Origin: Mycteria americana
Taxonomy: Eukaryota > Chordata > Aves > Ciconiiformes > Ciconiidae
Assembly (NCBI RefSeq): GCF_035582795.1
Contig: NC_134373.1
Location: 32,086,501-32,150,500 of the forward strand
Direction of reading: 5' to 3'
Length of the DNA stretch: 64,000 bases
Below are positions 15,501 to 56,521 of the stretch, one piece after another. The stretch's first letter is position 1, and each line of letters begins with the position of its first letter. Under the pieces are notes generated by a model. It ran no database searches and had not been told where the DNA came from. It was given only the letters and a program-made list of their open reading frames with translations. The position numbers and the translations under genes were made by a program.

Positions 15501-18500
15501 GTAAACCCTTAAACCTTATGACAGACCATCCAGCTTAACTGTTAGCATGTATTTTATGAAACAGCTATGGATAAGTAACTGCAAAAAAACTGAGCCTGCT
15601 AAAGCCTTGAAGGCAGCGATGGCCATTCCTGTCCCAGCTTTCCTTTTTAAGCAACAAATATACCTAGGCCAATATAAGTAGTGCCTATATAACTGCAACT
15701 ATACTACAAACAATGTGACCTGTTAACCTTGCTGATTTTCCCCTCAGGTAATTTAGGAAGCGACCCTAAAAATTTTTCCTCCAGTCCTGGCCAATGCAGT
15801 AACATCTTTCACTACCACAGCTGTCCAGAGTCAATGTTTGCCCACAACCTCAGAAATTCTTCAGTAAAGTCTCAGACAAGCCACAAAACTAAGGTGGGTA
15901 CACCTTGATAACACACTTTTTCAGTTGAAATTAGCATCTATAGTTAACTTTAGTTTCCAATTGCTTGTGGCAAACATGGGGAGAAGGGGTTGGCCAACAA
16001 GAAGTGGGAATCCTTACCAGCGGTTCCCAAACTTTTCACTGACAGGCTCATCCATCCTGGCCGTCTTGCCCTCAGCTACTCTTAATGCCACCCTATTTTA
16101 CCTCCACCTCGCTCCAAACCCAGAAGTGCTGTTACAAAGCTTGTGCTAACAGTCACCAAGCGTCTCTGCTAACAACAGTGCACTTCAGTGGAAGTGGGTG
16201 TAGACACATAGAAAGCCCCCTACCTATGCAATATCTTTTTACCCTTCAGAAAAAAATCTGCAGCTGTGGTTTTGTAACATGGAAGATGAAGAAATTCCCT
16301 TGATTTACAGCATATTAGATGCTTACAAGTACCACATTAGCTTAGGTATTACAAAGTATATACAAATACTGTCCCAAATGTAATAGTTGTTTGAAATACA
16401 CTGTAAAGTTCAGATTTTTCAATAATAAGTAGCTCTGCCATCCAAGTTTGTGTTTGTAACAACATTTGTTAGTACAACTGCAAAAAAGCTATTTCATTTC
16501 TGCCTGGACTTCTCAGAAGACTAGCACCGAAGAAAAATGGTAGGAGTGAGGAAGAGAAATGGGGAATGAGAAACAAGCCCTCCCTTTTTTCAGTAGTGAC
16601 AAGTTATTTCAGTTAAAGCTGTCTTGTGAAACCAAAAGACAAACATTTGCCAAGTAACTGCTGTTTAGAAAGAGAAAAAAACAGTTTAATTTGGTATTTG
16701 GACTTCAGTATAAAATAAACCGGTAAGCACTACAGTATTAATGACTCTCCCTTGCAACACTGACTGCTTCTCTTTTACAACAGTAAATCAGAGCAGGTAG
16801 ACACAGTCCTGTTTGTATCTGTCAAGTTTCACTGTTTTTCCTAATCTTCCATGTTTGTTGAGAAACTTTGCTGAATTAAGCAATTTCTTCAGGTTGCACA
16901 AGATACCAGTTCTTGGTTATGCCTGCAGACCGTTCTCACCTTAACCGAGCGATTGGTAAAGTACGTGGCTCCCAGAGGAGCTCCAGCCCCTTGCTCATCT
17001 CCACCCTCCCTGCCGGACCACTGACTCCAGAAAGACTGTACCTTCCATCACCAAAGACCACGTCTCTCTTTTAATAAAATTACTGTCCTTCAAAAAACAT
17101 TTAATACAGATCAAATCCACACAAAATTAAAAGCTGTGCCTACTTTGTGTTGAAGCTTTTAGTACCTCTGTCCTGCTTCTGTGATTCTTAAATAGTTCTT
17201 CACCCTCTATGACTAGAGAAAATGGAATAGGAGTAGGTGAAACCGAGGAAGACCAACTGAAAAAGAAACTTGGTGAGAAGTTTAAAAGAGCAGCAAAAGG
17301 CAGCACTGCCACATGGAAGCTAAGCTGTAAGTCAGTTTTTCCAGCCTTCTCTGACCTAGACACGATATATCAGCTGGAGTTACATTTCATTAAATTACCA
17401 CTGCCATGCATGTAAACTTTAAGATAGACTCTTACACTCTTTGATTAACCCAAACTAAGGAAATTAATACTGCATACACATAATTTCATTTTTTTACTTT
17501 CAGTTGCTTGCTTGATAAGCAAGCTTTGTGCTCAGGTCCTCAGTTTAATTCCCTTTATTTCTCTTACAAATTATAAAAAGGTGTTTTCTTATGCAAAGTT
17601 TACTGAGGTTCTGCAGCATTTCTGCAAGAGAATACAGCAAAGCTGTGCACTGAATGAACCTGAAAAGGGAGAAGTGTACTTTGACTCTTAACAACCAGTC
17701 ACTGAAGACGTGGGCAATGAAACTTATAACCCAGAATACTCTTTGCTCAACACTGGTAACATGGACCCTTGTGAATTCAAAAGCTATTACATTAAGGTCT
17801 ATCTTGAGTGAAATCCTTTTGAAATTCATTGTTTATACCACCATCAGCTACTTCCACCCAGAAGTACTAGTCAGTTGCGGCACTTGACTAAAAATAAGAA
17901 ACATAATCACATTTTAAAGCAGTTTATCAAACATTTACACTCAACTCTAACAGCACGTCCTCCCTCCCCACCCCCCATTATTCAGTGATTTCAGTCAGCC
18001 ACGGTTTTTAGGAAATAATTTCTATGCTGCATCTACGCCTCCAGAATGAGCTTTCTATGCCAGGTCAGGCATGGCTACATGACTTCATGCTGTGATGGGA
18101 AAATAACAGGCTGACTGAATACAAGAGAAGAAAGATGCAATGCTTGCTACATCTTAACACTTTGACGCATGGTCAAAAAAGCCTGCGCAAGTACAGCTGA
18201 GAACCAACTTCAGGACTGGTTATTCCCTGTTGTGTCATGCTGGTCCCTTTTCTGAAAGAAAACACCCAAATGTGAACCAAATGGTAAGTGTATGCAGCTT
18301 ATTTAGGGATCCACAGGTCAATATACTTTTTCTCTTGCATAAGCCATTGTATTACTAGGAATTCATATACTATATGCAGTACAGTACAAAATTAGAAATA
18401 AGATCTATTATTTTTAGAATCAGTATGTTTTCTTTAGCTAAGTCAAGATAAATACAAAGTAAATTTAATAATTATGCCGAGATTTTTCAATTGTTACTTG

Positions 18501-21500
18501 ATCCATTTTAAATAAATAAAGCTAAGAGCTAAGACAACTATGATTTTAAAACATTTACTCTATTACCTGTTTATTGCACAACAAAGCTGTTGCGTGCTTC
18601 AGTTGAAAAGCCATATTTTTGTGGTGGCTTTTAAACTGAAGCACAAAAAACCCACTTAAACCAAATTTTTAAAATGCCATGTGCTTTTACAGCATCACTT
18701 AATCATCTGGGCACCTTCAAATTTTTGGTGTTTTCGCAATTCTCTTTCCAAGGCAGTGTTGAGAAACTAAGTCTGAGTACTCTGACTGACGCAGGGACAG
18801 TAACTAATTACTGCCACCAGCTGTGTATCAATCTTTTCCTATGAACAACTGAGCTTCTGCCAACCAACTCCTGAAAAACTACCTTATTATGAAGTCTTTC
18901 GAAAAGATGAAAATAACTAATTGAGGTTTTTTTTCCTAAGCTCAACATTGCATATTGTGGAATTTCAGCAGTGTCCAGGGGAAGCGCAAAATCCTCATGC
19001 ATTCGAAGACAAATTATCAGTCGGAGCCCTCAGTGACCTACCCCAAAAGAACGGCAGTAAGTGACAACGCAGAGATATGAACCTTGATCACAGGACTCCT
19101 ACGGCAGCTCCCCAAACTGCAGAAGTCATCTAATCACAAACATGTCCAGGAAAAAGCAGCTCATGTTAAAGCACCATAAGCCACATCCCACCCAAGACTG
19201 GAATTTTCTAGGAGGTTTGGTATAAATCAGGAAAACAGGTAACATCATGATCAAGATTTATGTGACAACAGGAAGCTAAACACAGATTTATACTATTTGT
19301 TTCTGAATTTCTAACACTTGGATTTCTTTTAATTTTTTCTTCTGAGGAAATAGAAATTTCATATGCTCAGGAACTTGCCTGCCATAATAAAGAGTTCAGG
19401 ACCTTTAAAGAAACTTCCCATTTATACCACAATTTCTCTCTCAGGTTTTTGAGATCTTTTATAAACCTAAGTGAATTAAATATGAGCGCTCAATGAGCAG
19501 GCAAATGTTTTTACTTCTAAGAAGAGCTCAGAGAGATTAACTTCTTCACATTGTGCAGGGACATCACAACAAAACTGAAGAGACCTCCTGACTGCCTGTA
19601 CTGTGTTGTATTGCTCATGTAATTAAGTATTTCTGAAACAAGAGATTAATTTTTATCAAACTGGTGGGTAATTACCATTCCCCTCCGAGTGAAATACCCT
19701 GCAGATATCATATGGAGCCACAAATCCGCTTAGCAGTCCCTCTCCACAGTAAGACAGCTACCTATTGGGTAACGGGTGTGACAGGCACCTTGCAAGAGCC
19801 GAGCTCTCCCTGCTCAGCTACGTTTGTCGCACGTCAGTGTAACTATCTTACAAGCTGAAATAGCACCAGCGGTCACCAGCACAGACAAGAATCATCGTGT
19901 CCAATTGCCCTATTGAAATAAATCGTATCTATATTAATTCCATACTAATCTTCCCCCAAAATAGTGAGACTAGTCTGTTTGCCTGACTCCTCACCCGCCA
20001 GGATTTACCTAGTGGAAAACAGGCTCCATTTTAAAGGCTCTTTTCTCCTCCCACCCAAACATCCTTAGACTTTCAAAAGATGATTTTATTTTTATCTGGA
20101 TTCCAATAAGACTCTGCAGCCTCTTAAAAAAAAAAAAAAAAAAAAAGAAAAAGTCTCCTTTATATGAATTTGAGAGTCCCCAGTTGTCGCTATTTTTATT
20201 TTTGTGCCTAAGAACACACCCGAGCATGCACCAACTGGCCCAAGTCTCCATTTTGCTACACAGGGCAAGAGCAGAGCATCAAACAGGCCTAGGAGCTCAC
20301 ACGTTGCAAGCAGCAGCTTTCAACTTCACCCAAAGTACGTACCAGCTGAAGGGTTTACGGGGAAATCTCGCAGGGCTCTAAAGGATAACAGCTTTGCCTT
20401 CTTAACTGCTACTACAGATACCTTCCCTACGTTTAGGTTCACCTCTACTGAAAAGTGCTGGAGTCCACACCACAGACGTGGCGAGGCGAGAACAGTGATC
20501 TACACAATCACCTAGATGAGAAAGTAGTTGCAGAGCAAATTAAGGTGTCATTACAAAACGCAGCAGTTCCCAGAAAACATGCACTTGTGCTGTTCCGTTT
20601 AATTCGTTTTGGACGGGGCACGTGGAAGAGGACACGCTGCAGAGGGGCCCGGCTGGTGCTGAGCAGGCTCACGCCCAGGAGCTGCGGCCTCGCACAAGCA
20701 GGGCCGGGGCAGCACCAGGGACACGCTCCGGGGGAACACGCCGGCACCCAACCTTCAACAGTGCTGGGTTACTGTCACAGCATATCGTCATCTCATAGAA
20801 CTGAGAAAGCAAGCACAGCAGCTTTACACATACGCACAAGAAACCCCTCTCCAGCATGAGAAGCAGCAAGGGGTTTTGGTTGTGTTTTTTTAACGTTATT
20901 GAAAGTGTGAGGCACGAGGGACAACGGGAACGGCAACGCGCCTCCATCCGATGCTCGGGCAGGCACGGCTGAAGCGGCACGCACTCGAGGGGAGGATGGC
21001 GACAGACAGGGGACAGGGCACAGCGACAGAGACGACCTCCTGAGTTCGACTAGTCCAGCTCCCTGCGGCGCAGAGGAACTCCTCTCCCAGCCCGGCCCCG
21101 CTCCTGCCGCCGGGACAGCGCCGGGGCCGCCAGCCGGACCCGCAAACCCGGGGCAGGCGCAGGGACCCGCACGCACGGGGGGCACACGCAGGTACACGCG
21201 TGCAAGCACACACACGGCTGCAGCCCGTCCGAGCGGAGCCCCCGCTGCTCGGGCACCGCTCGGGCACCGCTCGCGGGGGGCGCCGCCTCCGACGGGACGG
21301 GCTCTGCCGAGCCCGGAGGTGTCGGGGAGAGCCCGAACCGCCGCCGCCGCCGCCGCAGGCAGAAGGGCCGAAAGAGGCGGCAGCGGCGGCGCCCGGCCGC
21401 CCCCTCGCCCCGCCAGGCGGAGGGCGGCCGGTGCGGGGGAAGGCGGCGGCGGCCGGAGGGACGACGGCGGCCTTTGCCTCGGGGAGGCGAGCGGGGCGCC

Positions 21501-21722
21501 GAGGGGAGCCCGGGCGCAGGCGGGCGACGCGCCCCCGCCAGGGAGACCCCCGCGAACGGCCGCGCCCGGCGGCCCCCGCCCGCCTCCTTACCCCGCCGTC
21601 ATCACCACGTTGTAGATAACGAGGTAGGCCGTGGCCAGGGCGCCCGGGCCCTTCCTCCGCCGCGGCTGCTGGCTGCCGTAGCCGTTATCCGCCCGGCTGC
21701 CGCCGCTGCCAGACGCCGCCAT
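503..21722 (-). CDS. HACD2: HACD2, very-long-chain (3R)-3-hydroxyacyl-CoA dehydratase 2 (complete coding region, 7 exons)
   Basis: Third step of the ER very-long-chain fatty acid elongation cycle: dehydration of 3-hydroxyacyl-CoA to trans-2-enoyl-CoA. Seven exons on the minus strand (21592-21722, 14924-15041, 14552-14570, 9984-10072, 3796-3917, 2938-3116, 503-585) total 741 nt and join in frame with GT-AG introns, giving 246 residues plus a TAA stop. The human protein is 254 residues by memory; the difference lies in the variable N-terminus. The product is a polytopic PTPLA/HACD-family membrane protein. The conserved YPMGVSGE motif puts the predicted catalytic Tyr at residue 168 and Glu at 175, the seven-residue spacing of the family. 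The last four residues, KKSE, form a KKxx ER-retrieval signal. No frameshift or internal stop was seen. Identification rests on near-identity with remembered human HACD2, not on a database search. Confidence 0.96.
586..2937 (-). other. HACD2: HACD2 intron 6
   Basis: AT-rich intron with no exon-like segment or recognisable RNA gene. Its donor end carries a 21-base A-tract on the plus strand (2884-2904). No repeat family was recognised. Confidence 0.85.
2884..2904. repeat. A21 homopolymer (T-tract in HACD2 pre-mRNA)
   Basis: An uninterrupted run of 21 A on the plus strand, read as U in the HACD2 transcript, starting about 33 bases past the exon 6 donor. It could be the tail of a decayed retroelement or a simple slippage tract; no element body was recognised beside it. 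Confidence 0.9.
2938..3116 (-). CDS. HACD2: HACD2 coding exon 6 (catalytic Tyr/Glu segment)
   Basis: A 179-nt exon with acceptor TTCTAG and donor AGTAAGTA. It encodes residues 161-219 plus parts of two split codons. The segment YPMGVSGE carries the predicted active-site Tyr168 and Glu175, equivalent to the Tyr/Glu pair defined in yeast PHS1. It then continues through [20 protein letters not shown] to the last membrane segment, [11 protein letters not shown]. Codon-level agreement with human is nearly complete. A long T-tract on the coding strand lies about 30 bases past the donor. Confidence 0.96.
3117..3795 (-). other. HACD2: HACD2 intron 5
   Basis: A 679-base intron. The only structure seen is a 20-base direct repeat (ttactgttaaatgtcagttt) at 3507-3526 and 3542-3561. 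Confidence 0.85.
3507..3561. repeat. 20-bp direct repeat, period 35
   Basis: ttactgttaaatgtcagttt occurs at 3507-3526 and again at 3542-3561. This looks like a local tandem duplication inside HACD2 intron 5. Confidence 0.85.
3796..3917 (-). CDS. HACD2: HACD2 coding exon 5
   Basis: A 122-nt exon with acceptor TTACAG and donor GTAGGT. It encodes residues 120-159 plus two bases of an Arg codon: [20 protein letters not shown], then [20 protein letters not shown]. The WTITEIIRY segment is strongly conserved in HACD/PHS1 proteins and precedes the catalytic segment encoded by the next exon. Confidence 0.96.
3918..9983 (-). other. HACD2: HACD2 intron 4
   Basis: About 6.1 kb of AT-rich intron. The longer open frames inside (4831-5211 plus; 6674-7126 minus) lack homology, splice context and codon bias and are chance frames. 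No recognisable mobile element. Confidence 0.8.
9984..10072 (-). CDS. HACD2: HACD2 coding exon 4
   Basis: An 89-nt exon with acceptor CTTCCAG and donor GTAAGT. It encodes the remainder of the split Gly and residues 91-119, [20 protein letters not shown] then WAVTHSVKE, a conserved membrane-embedded part of the family. Compared with remembered human HACD2 there are two substitutions here (Ser to Ala in LTAF, Ile to Thr in FLTW). Confidence 0.95.
10073..14551 (-). other. HACD2: HACD2 intron 3
   Basis: About 4.5 kb of intron. A somewhat GC-richer patch at about 11570-11770 shows no coding sense. The CTCF-like motif at 13388-13401 is the only feature I can name. Confidence 0.8.
13388..13401 (-). 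promoter_or_regulatory. CTCF-like motif in HACD2 intron 3
   Basis: The minus strand reads GTCAGCAGAGGGCA, a good match to the CTCF core CAGCAGAGGGCA. It is isolated in AT-rich intron sequence. A motif of this length can occur by chance. Confidence 0.35.
14552..14570 (-). CDS. HACD2: HACD2 coding exon 3 (19-nt microexon)
   Basis: Only 19 nt, flanked by acceptor TTCTAG and donor GTAAGC. It encodes ILHCAF plus the first base of a Gly codon, which fills exactly the gap between exon 2 (ending LLE) and exon 4 (starting with Gly-IVPSSV). Human HACD2 reads ILHCAIG here. The phase fits both neighbours, so the exon is required for the frame. Confidence 0.92.
14571..14923 (-). other. HACD2: HACD2 intron 2
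   Basis: A 353-base intron between exon 2 and the 19-nt exon 3. Nothing else seen in it. Confidence 0.85.
14924..15041 (-). CDS. HACD2: HACD2 coding exon 2
   Basis: A 118-nt exon with acceptor TTTCAG before it and donor GTAGGT after it. Together with the split Gly it encodes residues 44-83: the rest of membrane segment 1 ([13 protein letters not shown]) and the loop [19 protein letters not shown] leading to TGALLE. By eye it is essentially identical to human HACD2 over this stretch. Confidence 0.96.
15042..21591 (-). other. HACD2: HACD2 intron 1
   Basis: About 6.5 kb from the CpG island into AT-rich sequence. It contains a 21-base A-tract (20126-20146) and the downstream half of the CpG island. 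No internal exon or transposon was recognised. Confidence 0.8.
20126..20146. repeat. A21 homopolymer
   Basis: A run of 21 A on the plus strand in HACD2 intron 1, followed by GAAAAAG. No adjacent element body was recognised. Confidence 0.9.
21592..21722 (-). CDS. HACD2: HACD2 coding exon 1 (start codon, cytosolic N-terminus, first membrane segment)
   Basis: The ATG is at 21722-21720. The exon encodes 43 residues plus two bases of a split Gly codon, then a GTAAGG donor. Residues 1-28 are a Gly/Ser- and Arg-rich, low-complexity N-terminus ending in RRRKGPG, and residues 29-43 ([15 protein letters not shown]) begin the conserved hydrophobic core. The start was chosen because MAA... matches the family N-terminus and the ATG sits in a strong initiation element, CAACATGGCGGC. 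The N-terminal 28 residues are the least conserved part against human HACD2. Confidence 0.95.
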
Positions 21723-21726
21723 GTTG
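21715..21726 (-). promoter_or_regulatory. HACD2: TISU/YY1-type translation initiator at the HACD2 start codon
   Basis: The minus strand reads CAACATGGCGGC around the start codon. This matches the published TISU consensus SAASATGGCGGC at every position and contains the YY1 core ATGGCGGC. TISU elements direct efficient initiation on mRNAs with very short 5' leaders and also act as YY1-dependent promoter elements. The match is seen directly; the functional role here is inferred. Confidence 0.7.
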
Positions 21727-21964
21727 CGGCGCTCCCGCAGCCTCCGCCCGCTCTCAGCGTACGGCGGGGCCGCGGGGCAGGGCCTCCCCCGGCGCCGGCG
21801 CCGTCATCTTGGAGGCGGGCAGGGCGCTCTGCGCAGCCGTGGGTCCTCCCGCCTGGCAGCGCCGGGAGCGGGCGGGAGCTTGCGGGCGGCCGCGCTCCGC
21901 CTGCTCTCGGCGGGACGGGTGCCGCGTCCCCCGCCGTCCCGGGCCTCAGCCGGATCCTCTGGTG

Positions 21965-21980
21965 CCCGCAGAGGGCAGCT
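21965..21980 (+). promoter_or_regulatory. CTCF-like motif upstream of HACD2
   Basis: CCCGCAGAGGGCAGCT closely resembles the CTCF core consensus (CCASYAGRKGGCRS). It lies about 240 bases upstream of the HACD2 start codon at the edge of the CpG island, between this promoter and the MYLK 3' end. Occupancy cannot be judged from sequence alone. Confidence 0.45.
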
Positions 21981-23214
21981 CGGAAACGGGAACCGAGAGC
22001 GGTGGCAGGTTGCTGGGGAATTTCGCGTAGTCTGTGCCCTACGCCCACCGGGGCGCCCTGCGGGGAGGCCAGGCCTGGCGCTTCCCGGCCCGGTGATGAA
22101 CGACCTTTTCGATCGCAGCGTGAAACAGGTTAAAAATGCGCCTCTGTGGTCTCACTCCTGCAGGAAGAAATGGGTCTGTCATTTCCTTAGAGAAATTAAT
22201 AGTGTCAGTTTTCAGGTTGAGGTTATTTTAGGAGCATTTAGTAGGTTTTCATCACTTTCAGAGTTTAATAAGCTGCTGAAGCCGAGCGCAGCCAGAGCTG
22301 TAGCTCATTTTCTGCAGAAGTTTTATACAAGAGCAAAAACCTGGATAGCGTTACTTTCATGGCAACACAAATTCAAGCATACTCTTTAGGGAAGATACAA
22401 CTAGAACTATCTTTCCAAAGAGTTACAATGAAAGGATGAAAGTAATTTTTTTTTTCCCTACAGAATTTGTAAATACTCTGTGGAATTACTTCTCAACTTC
22501 CAGAAACAATTCTCAATTTATTTTTCATGCTGGTTATGGTGCCGTTCCTTTATGAGCAGTGCAGAATAACAGCCTCCCTCCCTGTCCCATAAATTCGGCA
22601 ATTCTGCTTTCCCGTAAGTATTCATGGCATTACATGTGATAGGGTCACAGTCAATAGGGTTCAAAATTCAACGACTTACGAGAATTTAATTTTCACAGCA
22701 ATGTTTTAGTGCAATGTTCTGGACCTTTCTAATAACTATTCCAAGAAATTTTAGAGAAATGTCATTCATTATTCATGTATGCAACCAAAAAAATTTTATA
22801 CGTTTTCAAAGCCTGACACTTTACTACAGAGGAGAGAGCTATGAAGTCCTGTGCTGTCTTCCTTGTGAGCAAAGAGAAACAGCGATACAAAAGTCTTTGC
22901 ATGCCACACAAAGAATTAGCAAAGATCTCTTCATCAACCAGAAATATGCACAGGATGCTTGGGTGGTTGGACAGGCCTGTAATTAAGTAAATTAAGTTTC
23001 TGCAAGTCCAGAAACCCGAGCAGTGAAAACCAGTCCCAAATTTTCCATGTCTCTTGAGAAGACTGAATTTTGTACAAAAGAAGTACAAGAACAATTAAGT
23101 GGTCCATCTGGGGCAGTACCAATGTCTTGCATAAACTCTGCTATTGGGGATTGTGTCAACCCTAGCACACCCCAAGAGTGGCTTTCTGCAAACATTATAC
23201 AAGCAAGACAAGGT

Positions 23215-23310
23215 TTATAGGAAGAGGTAATACCTTTTATTAGACCAATTAGGACGGCTGGCAAAATGAGACAGGATTTCAAGTACATAAAATATCCTTC
23301 TTCAGTGGAA
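23215..23310. repeat. Possible old amniote interspersed repeat fragment
   Basis: The order of phrases 'aggtaatacctttta ttagaccaa', 'gagacagg', 'ttcttca' resembles a repeat common in bird, turtle and crocodile DNA that starts 'aggtaatatcttttattggaccaac'. This is a resemblance from memory, heavily diverged, and the family is not named with certainty. Confidence 0.35.
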
Positions 23311-24499
23311 ATAGAATTCTGTTCTTCAAACAAAACAAAAAATTCAAGGTCAAATACAGGTTGGAGTCAATTGCTCAGAGTTGAATTAGATACGTGTCAC
23401 ATCATTTTTGAAGTAGAGGTGGTTGTTTCCTGCAGACTAGAAGGGATGTTAATAGGAGGCAACAGGGAGATGGTAAGGTAGTTACATCCTTGGGAAAAAG
23501 TAAAATAGGCAGTTTACAGCCTGTGGGACATGGGAGGACTAGTAAAGGAGGAGGGGGAAGGGAAAATCTGTGCAGGAACACCAATATTGAGTCTGCGGGT
23601 TTTGATACCCAGTACGTGTACCCACAGACCTTGCCATGCCCACAGACCAGGCCATCAGAGCCGGACCTTTTACTGCTTTAGGGGTGTGCCTACCTGAACG
23701 GAAACCAGCAGCCAACGAGTAAAGTTAGGTACATTCACAAGACAGTAGAGCACATCTTGCAAAGATGACTGTTTCAAGGGCTGAAGATTTGCTCAAGAAA
23801 TGTGTTGCTACAAGCAGGATGTTTCACAATCTTTCCTTTAGGGAGTTTCTGCGTGGTCCTGCATGGTCCATGGTATCTGGGACTGCATGTTAGAAGAAGT
23901 CTGCGTAAAGGCAGCGCAAGCGTATTTGCTAAATATCCTCATCTTTACAGTTTGTAGGAACATTGGTGTAAGTACACATCTACATTTAGACTTGTCTGAA
24001 TTTTTTCTCTCTTGTCTTACGGTCTTTCTGAACCATAGGTTTCCCCACCATAAAGGAATTCTCAACTGTAAAAGGAAACCACAGCTGGCGCGGTGCCCCG
24101 TCCCCGTTTACGCTTCTGTTCATTGTGAAGGATGCGATGAGGCTGGAGACGTGCGGCAGAGCACACAGCTACAACTAGTGTCAGCCTCAGCCTGTACCTG
24201 ATAGCATTTGGGCAGAGTAGCCCCCGCTCAGCACTAGCCTGCGCTGACAGGGTGGGAGAAGTGCGGCAGCACCTCAAAGATCAAGGAGGTCTCACTGTTG
24301 CCACCTCATCCTTTTTTGTGCCAAGCAGGTCTCAGGACAGAATAGAAGACCACTGCTACTGATCCGCTTAGCCAATGTGAACGCAGTGACGCCTGCAATA
24401 GAGTATACAAGGAGCATGCTTTGTGGTATTATTTATTTAGGAACCGTGAGTAACTACAGCCGTAGCGTTCTCATCTTTGCAATTCTGATGGTTTAACAA

Positions 24500-26315
24500 A
24501 CTGGGCGAACATTAGCATATTTTTATTAAGGTACAAAATACACCCCGTTGTTGCCTAAAACATTTAAAAAAACGTGAGAAAAGCTCTGTATGCTCTAAAT
24601 CAGATTCAAAACCTTTCTGTATAAGGAATTGTGGCAATACTGTGTTTAGTATAACAAGAGGTTTTTATCAATTGGAAAGGAAAAGACATGCTGGCAATCT
24701 GAACTTAGCAACAAAGAGTAAAGCAGTTAAAAACCATCGTGTCATCCACATTAGCTGAGCTTTGAATGTAGAAGAGCAAATCATATGAAACACATACACA
24801 ACTAGGTAATATCAAACACCCTAAGGTTGATATTGTACACACCTGTATTAAAGTACACTGACTACTTAATGGTGAGGATTTAAGGTAATGGCTTTTTTTA
24901 AAAGAGGTAACCTTTGAAATGCAAATGTTTGCACTTTACACACAAAAAGTGGAAAAGAAAAAGAATCACTTTTGGAATGATACGTAGATATAAGACACAC
25001 TGGTTTTGGATTATGCATATCACCTTGCAGCCTCTGATATTACCCTGAACAACAACAACAAAAAATTAAAAAGTGCCAATACTGTGAAAGGAAAGCAAAG
25101 TTACTAAGTCTGAGTGCATTAACCATTTCTGAGAAAAAAACTGGGTTTCGGATTTTTTGTTTTGTTTTTCTGCATTTTTAAAAAACGCAGCAGCCTTACT
25201 GGTGCAGGTTCAAGACAAAAACAAGACAGTCAAGCTCATAAGGTAGAAATAGGTCCTATATAGGTTAAGATTCTTTGGAAACCGCTAAGTATAAAGGAGT
25301 TTGTAATCCAGGCTACTATCTTTTTGGCTACTCCAAAAATCTGTGGGAGTTTCCAGCTTATCATCAGTTGAAATCTGTTTTGCAATCACCAAATAAATGC
25401 AAGTAAAACTTTAACTGACCTGGGATTCCATTCATACACATGCACATAGAAGTCACTGATTGTGCAATAACCTGTTTTTTTCACAGCAGCATATATATGA
25501 ATCATAAGTCATTATTTAGACTGACCAGAACAACAGCAAATATTCTCAGTCTTTGTGTTTTCAGTCTGTTTCTTGAGTAGGCAGCTGTAACTGCACTGAA
25601 GTGACAGGTTCTATAAGGGAAAGGTGACAAGGTGTGATCAGCTGGTTAAAAGCAAGATCAGAAGTATCTCAGGAAACCACCTGGATGTTTAACTTTCGCC
25701 AGTACTACAATGGCACTAACAGCACACTGAGAAAGGGCAGTAGTTTGAAGTTAGGACCGTGAAATTCTGTTTAAAACAAATGAAAAATGAACCCTACCAA
25801 CATACAATTTGCAATGCTGGCTGTGTCAGACCTTCCCTTATAGAAGATACTGCTCGGGAAGCAGCCTGTTTCTTAGGACTGGAGAGATTCACTGCGTGTC
25901 TGGCAAATGATTCCTTTGTAAAGTAGATCTTGGGGAGTCAACTTAGCTGCAATTTTGGCTGAGGAAAGTGATGGTATAGAGCAATGAGCTCAGTAAATGG
26001 ACTCTTTTTCTTTAAGACGTTCAGAATGTAACCGTAGACTTGTTTTCCATACATTTGATTTTAAAAATAGACTGGGCAACTTAGCTGATGACTTGCTTAA
26101 AGTAAATCCAATCATGCTAGCAACTTAAAATTGCCTGCTGATTTGAATTAATGCCCACACATAAAGCAAACAGGTATCAACTGATCATGCTGAAAAAACA
26201 ACCCCCCAAAGACCTACATATCACACAAGGTGCTTTTGATAACTTGGTTTTCTGAGACTTATAAGGAGAGTCTTTAAATATATTTTTTTCACTTTTTTTT
26301 TCTTTGAGCCTTGTT
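24500..26315 (-). other. MYLK: MYLK/telokin 3' untranslated region (approximate)
   Basis: Sequence after the MYLK stop codon. AATAAA signals on the minus strand lie at 24527-24522 and 24437-24432, either of which would give a 3' UTR of about 1.8-1.9 kb. That fits a telokin mRNA much longer than its 0.45-kb coding region. The left boundary is an estimate. Confidence 0.55.
24522..24527 (-). terminator. MYLK: Candidate MYLK/telokin polyadenylation signal AATAAA
   Basis: AATAAA on the minus strand about 1.8 kb past the stop codon; a second copy lies at 24437-24432. I saw no AATAAA nearer to the stop in the 3' UTR. Which one is used cannot be told from sequence alone. Confidence 0.45.

Positions 26316-56521
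<30,206 letters not shown>

Larger units (their letters stand above)
20930..22100. promoter_or_regulatory. HACD2: CpG island covering the HACD2 promoter and first exon
   Basis: This stretch is strongly GC-rich and full of CpG, in sharp contrast to the AT-rich surroundings. Moderately GC-rich sequence begins near 20600. It spans HACD2 exon 1 (21592-21722), the start of intron 1 and about 400 bases upstream. There is no obvious TATA box, as expected for a housekeeping CpG promoter. A second YY1-like motif (CAAGATGACGG, minus strand) lies near 21805-21815. Boundaries are by eye. Confidence 0.85.
21723..24500. other. HACD2-MYLK intergenic region
   Basis: About 2.8 kb between the HACD2 start codon and the likely MYLK transcript end. 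It contains the upstream part of the CpG island (to about 22100), the CTCF-like site and a possible old amniote repeat near 23215-23310. Long plus-strand open frames at 21474-22389 are by-products of GC-rich, stop-poor sequence. Confidence 0.7.

Noticed and set aside
21200..21619. Plus-strand 139-codon frame antisense to HACD2 exon 1
   Set aside because: GC-rich low-complexity translation with no family resemblance; a composition artefact.
21474..22389. Long plus-strand open frames (219 and 222 codons) upstream of HACD2
   Set aside because: They lie in the CpG island where stops are rare, are Arg/Pro/Ala/Gly-rich without recognisable domains, and overlap each other and the HACD2 first exon in antisense.
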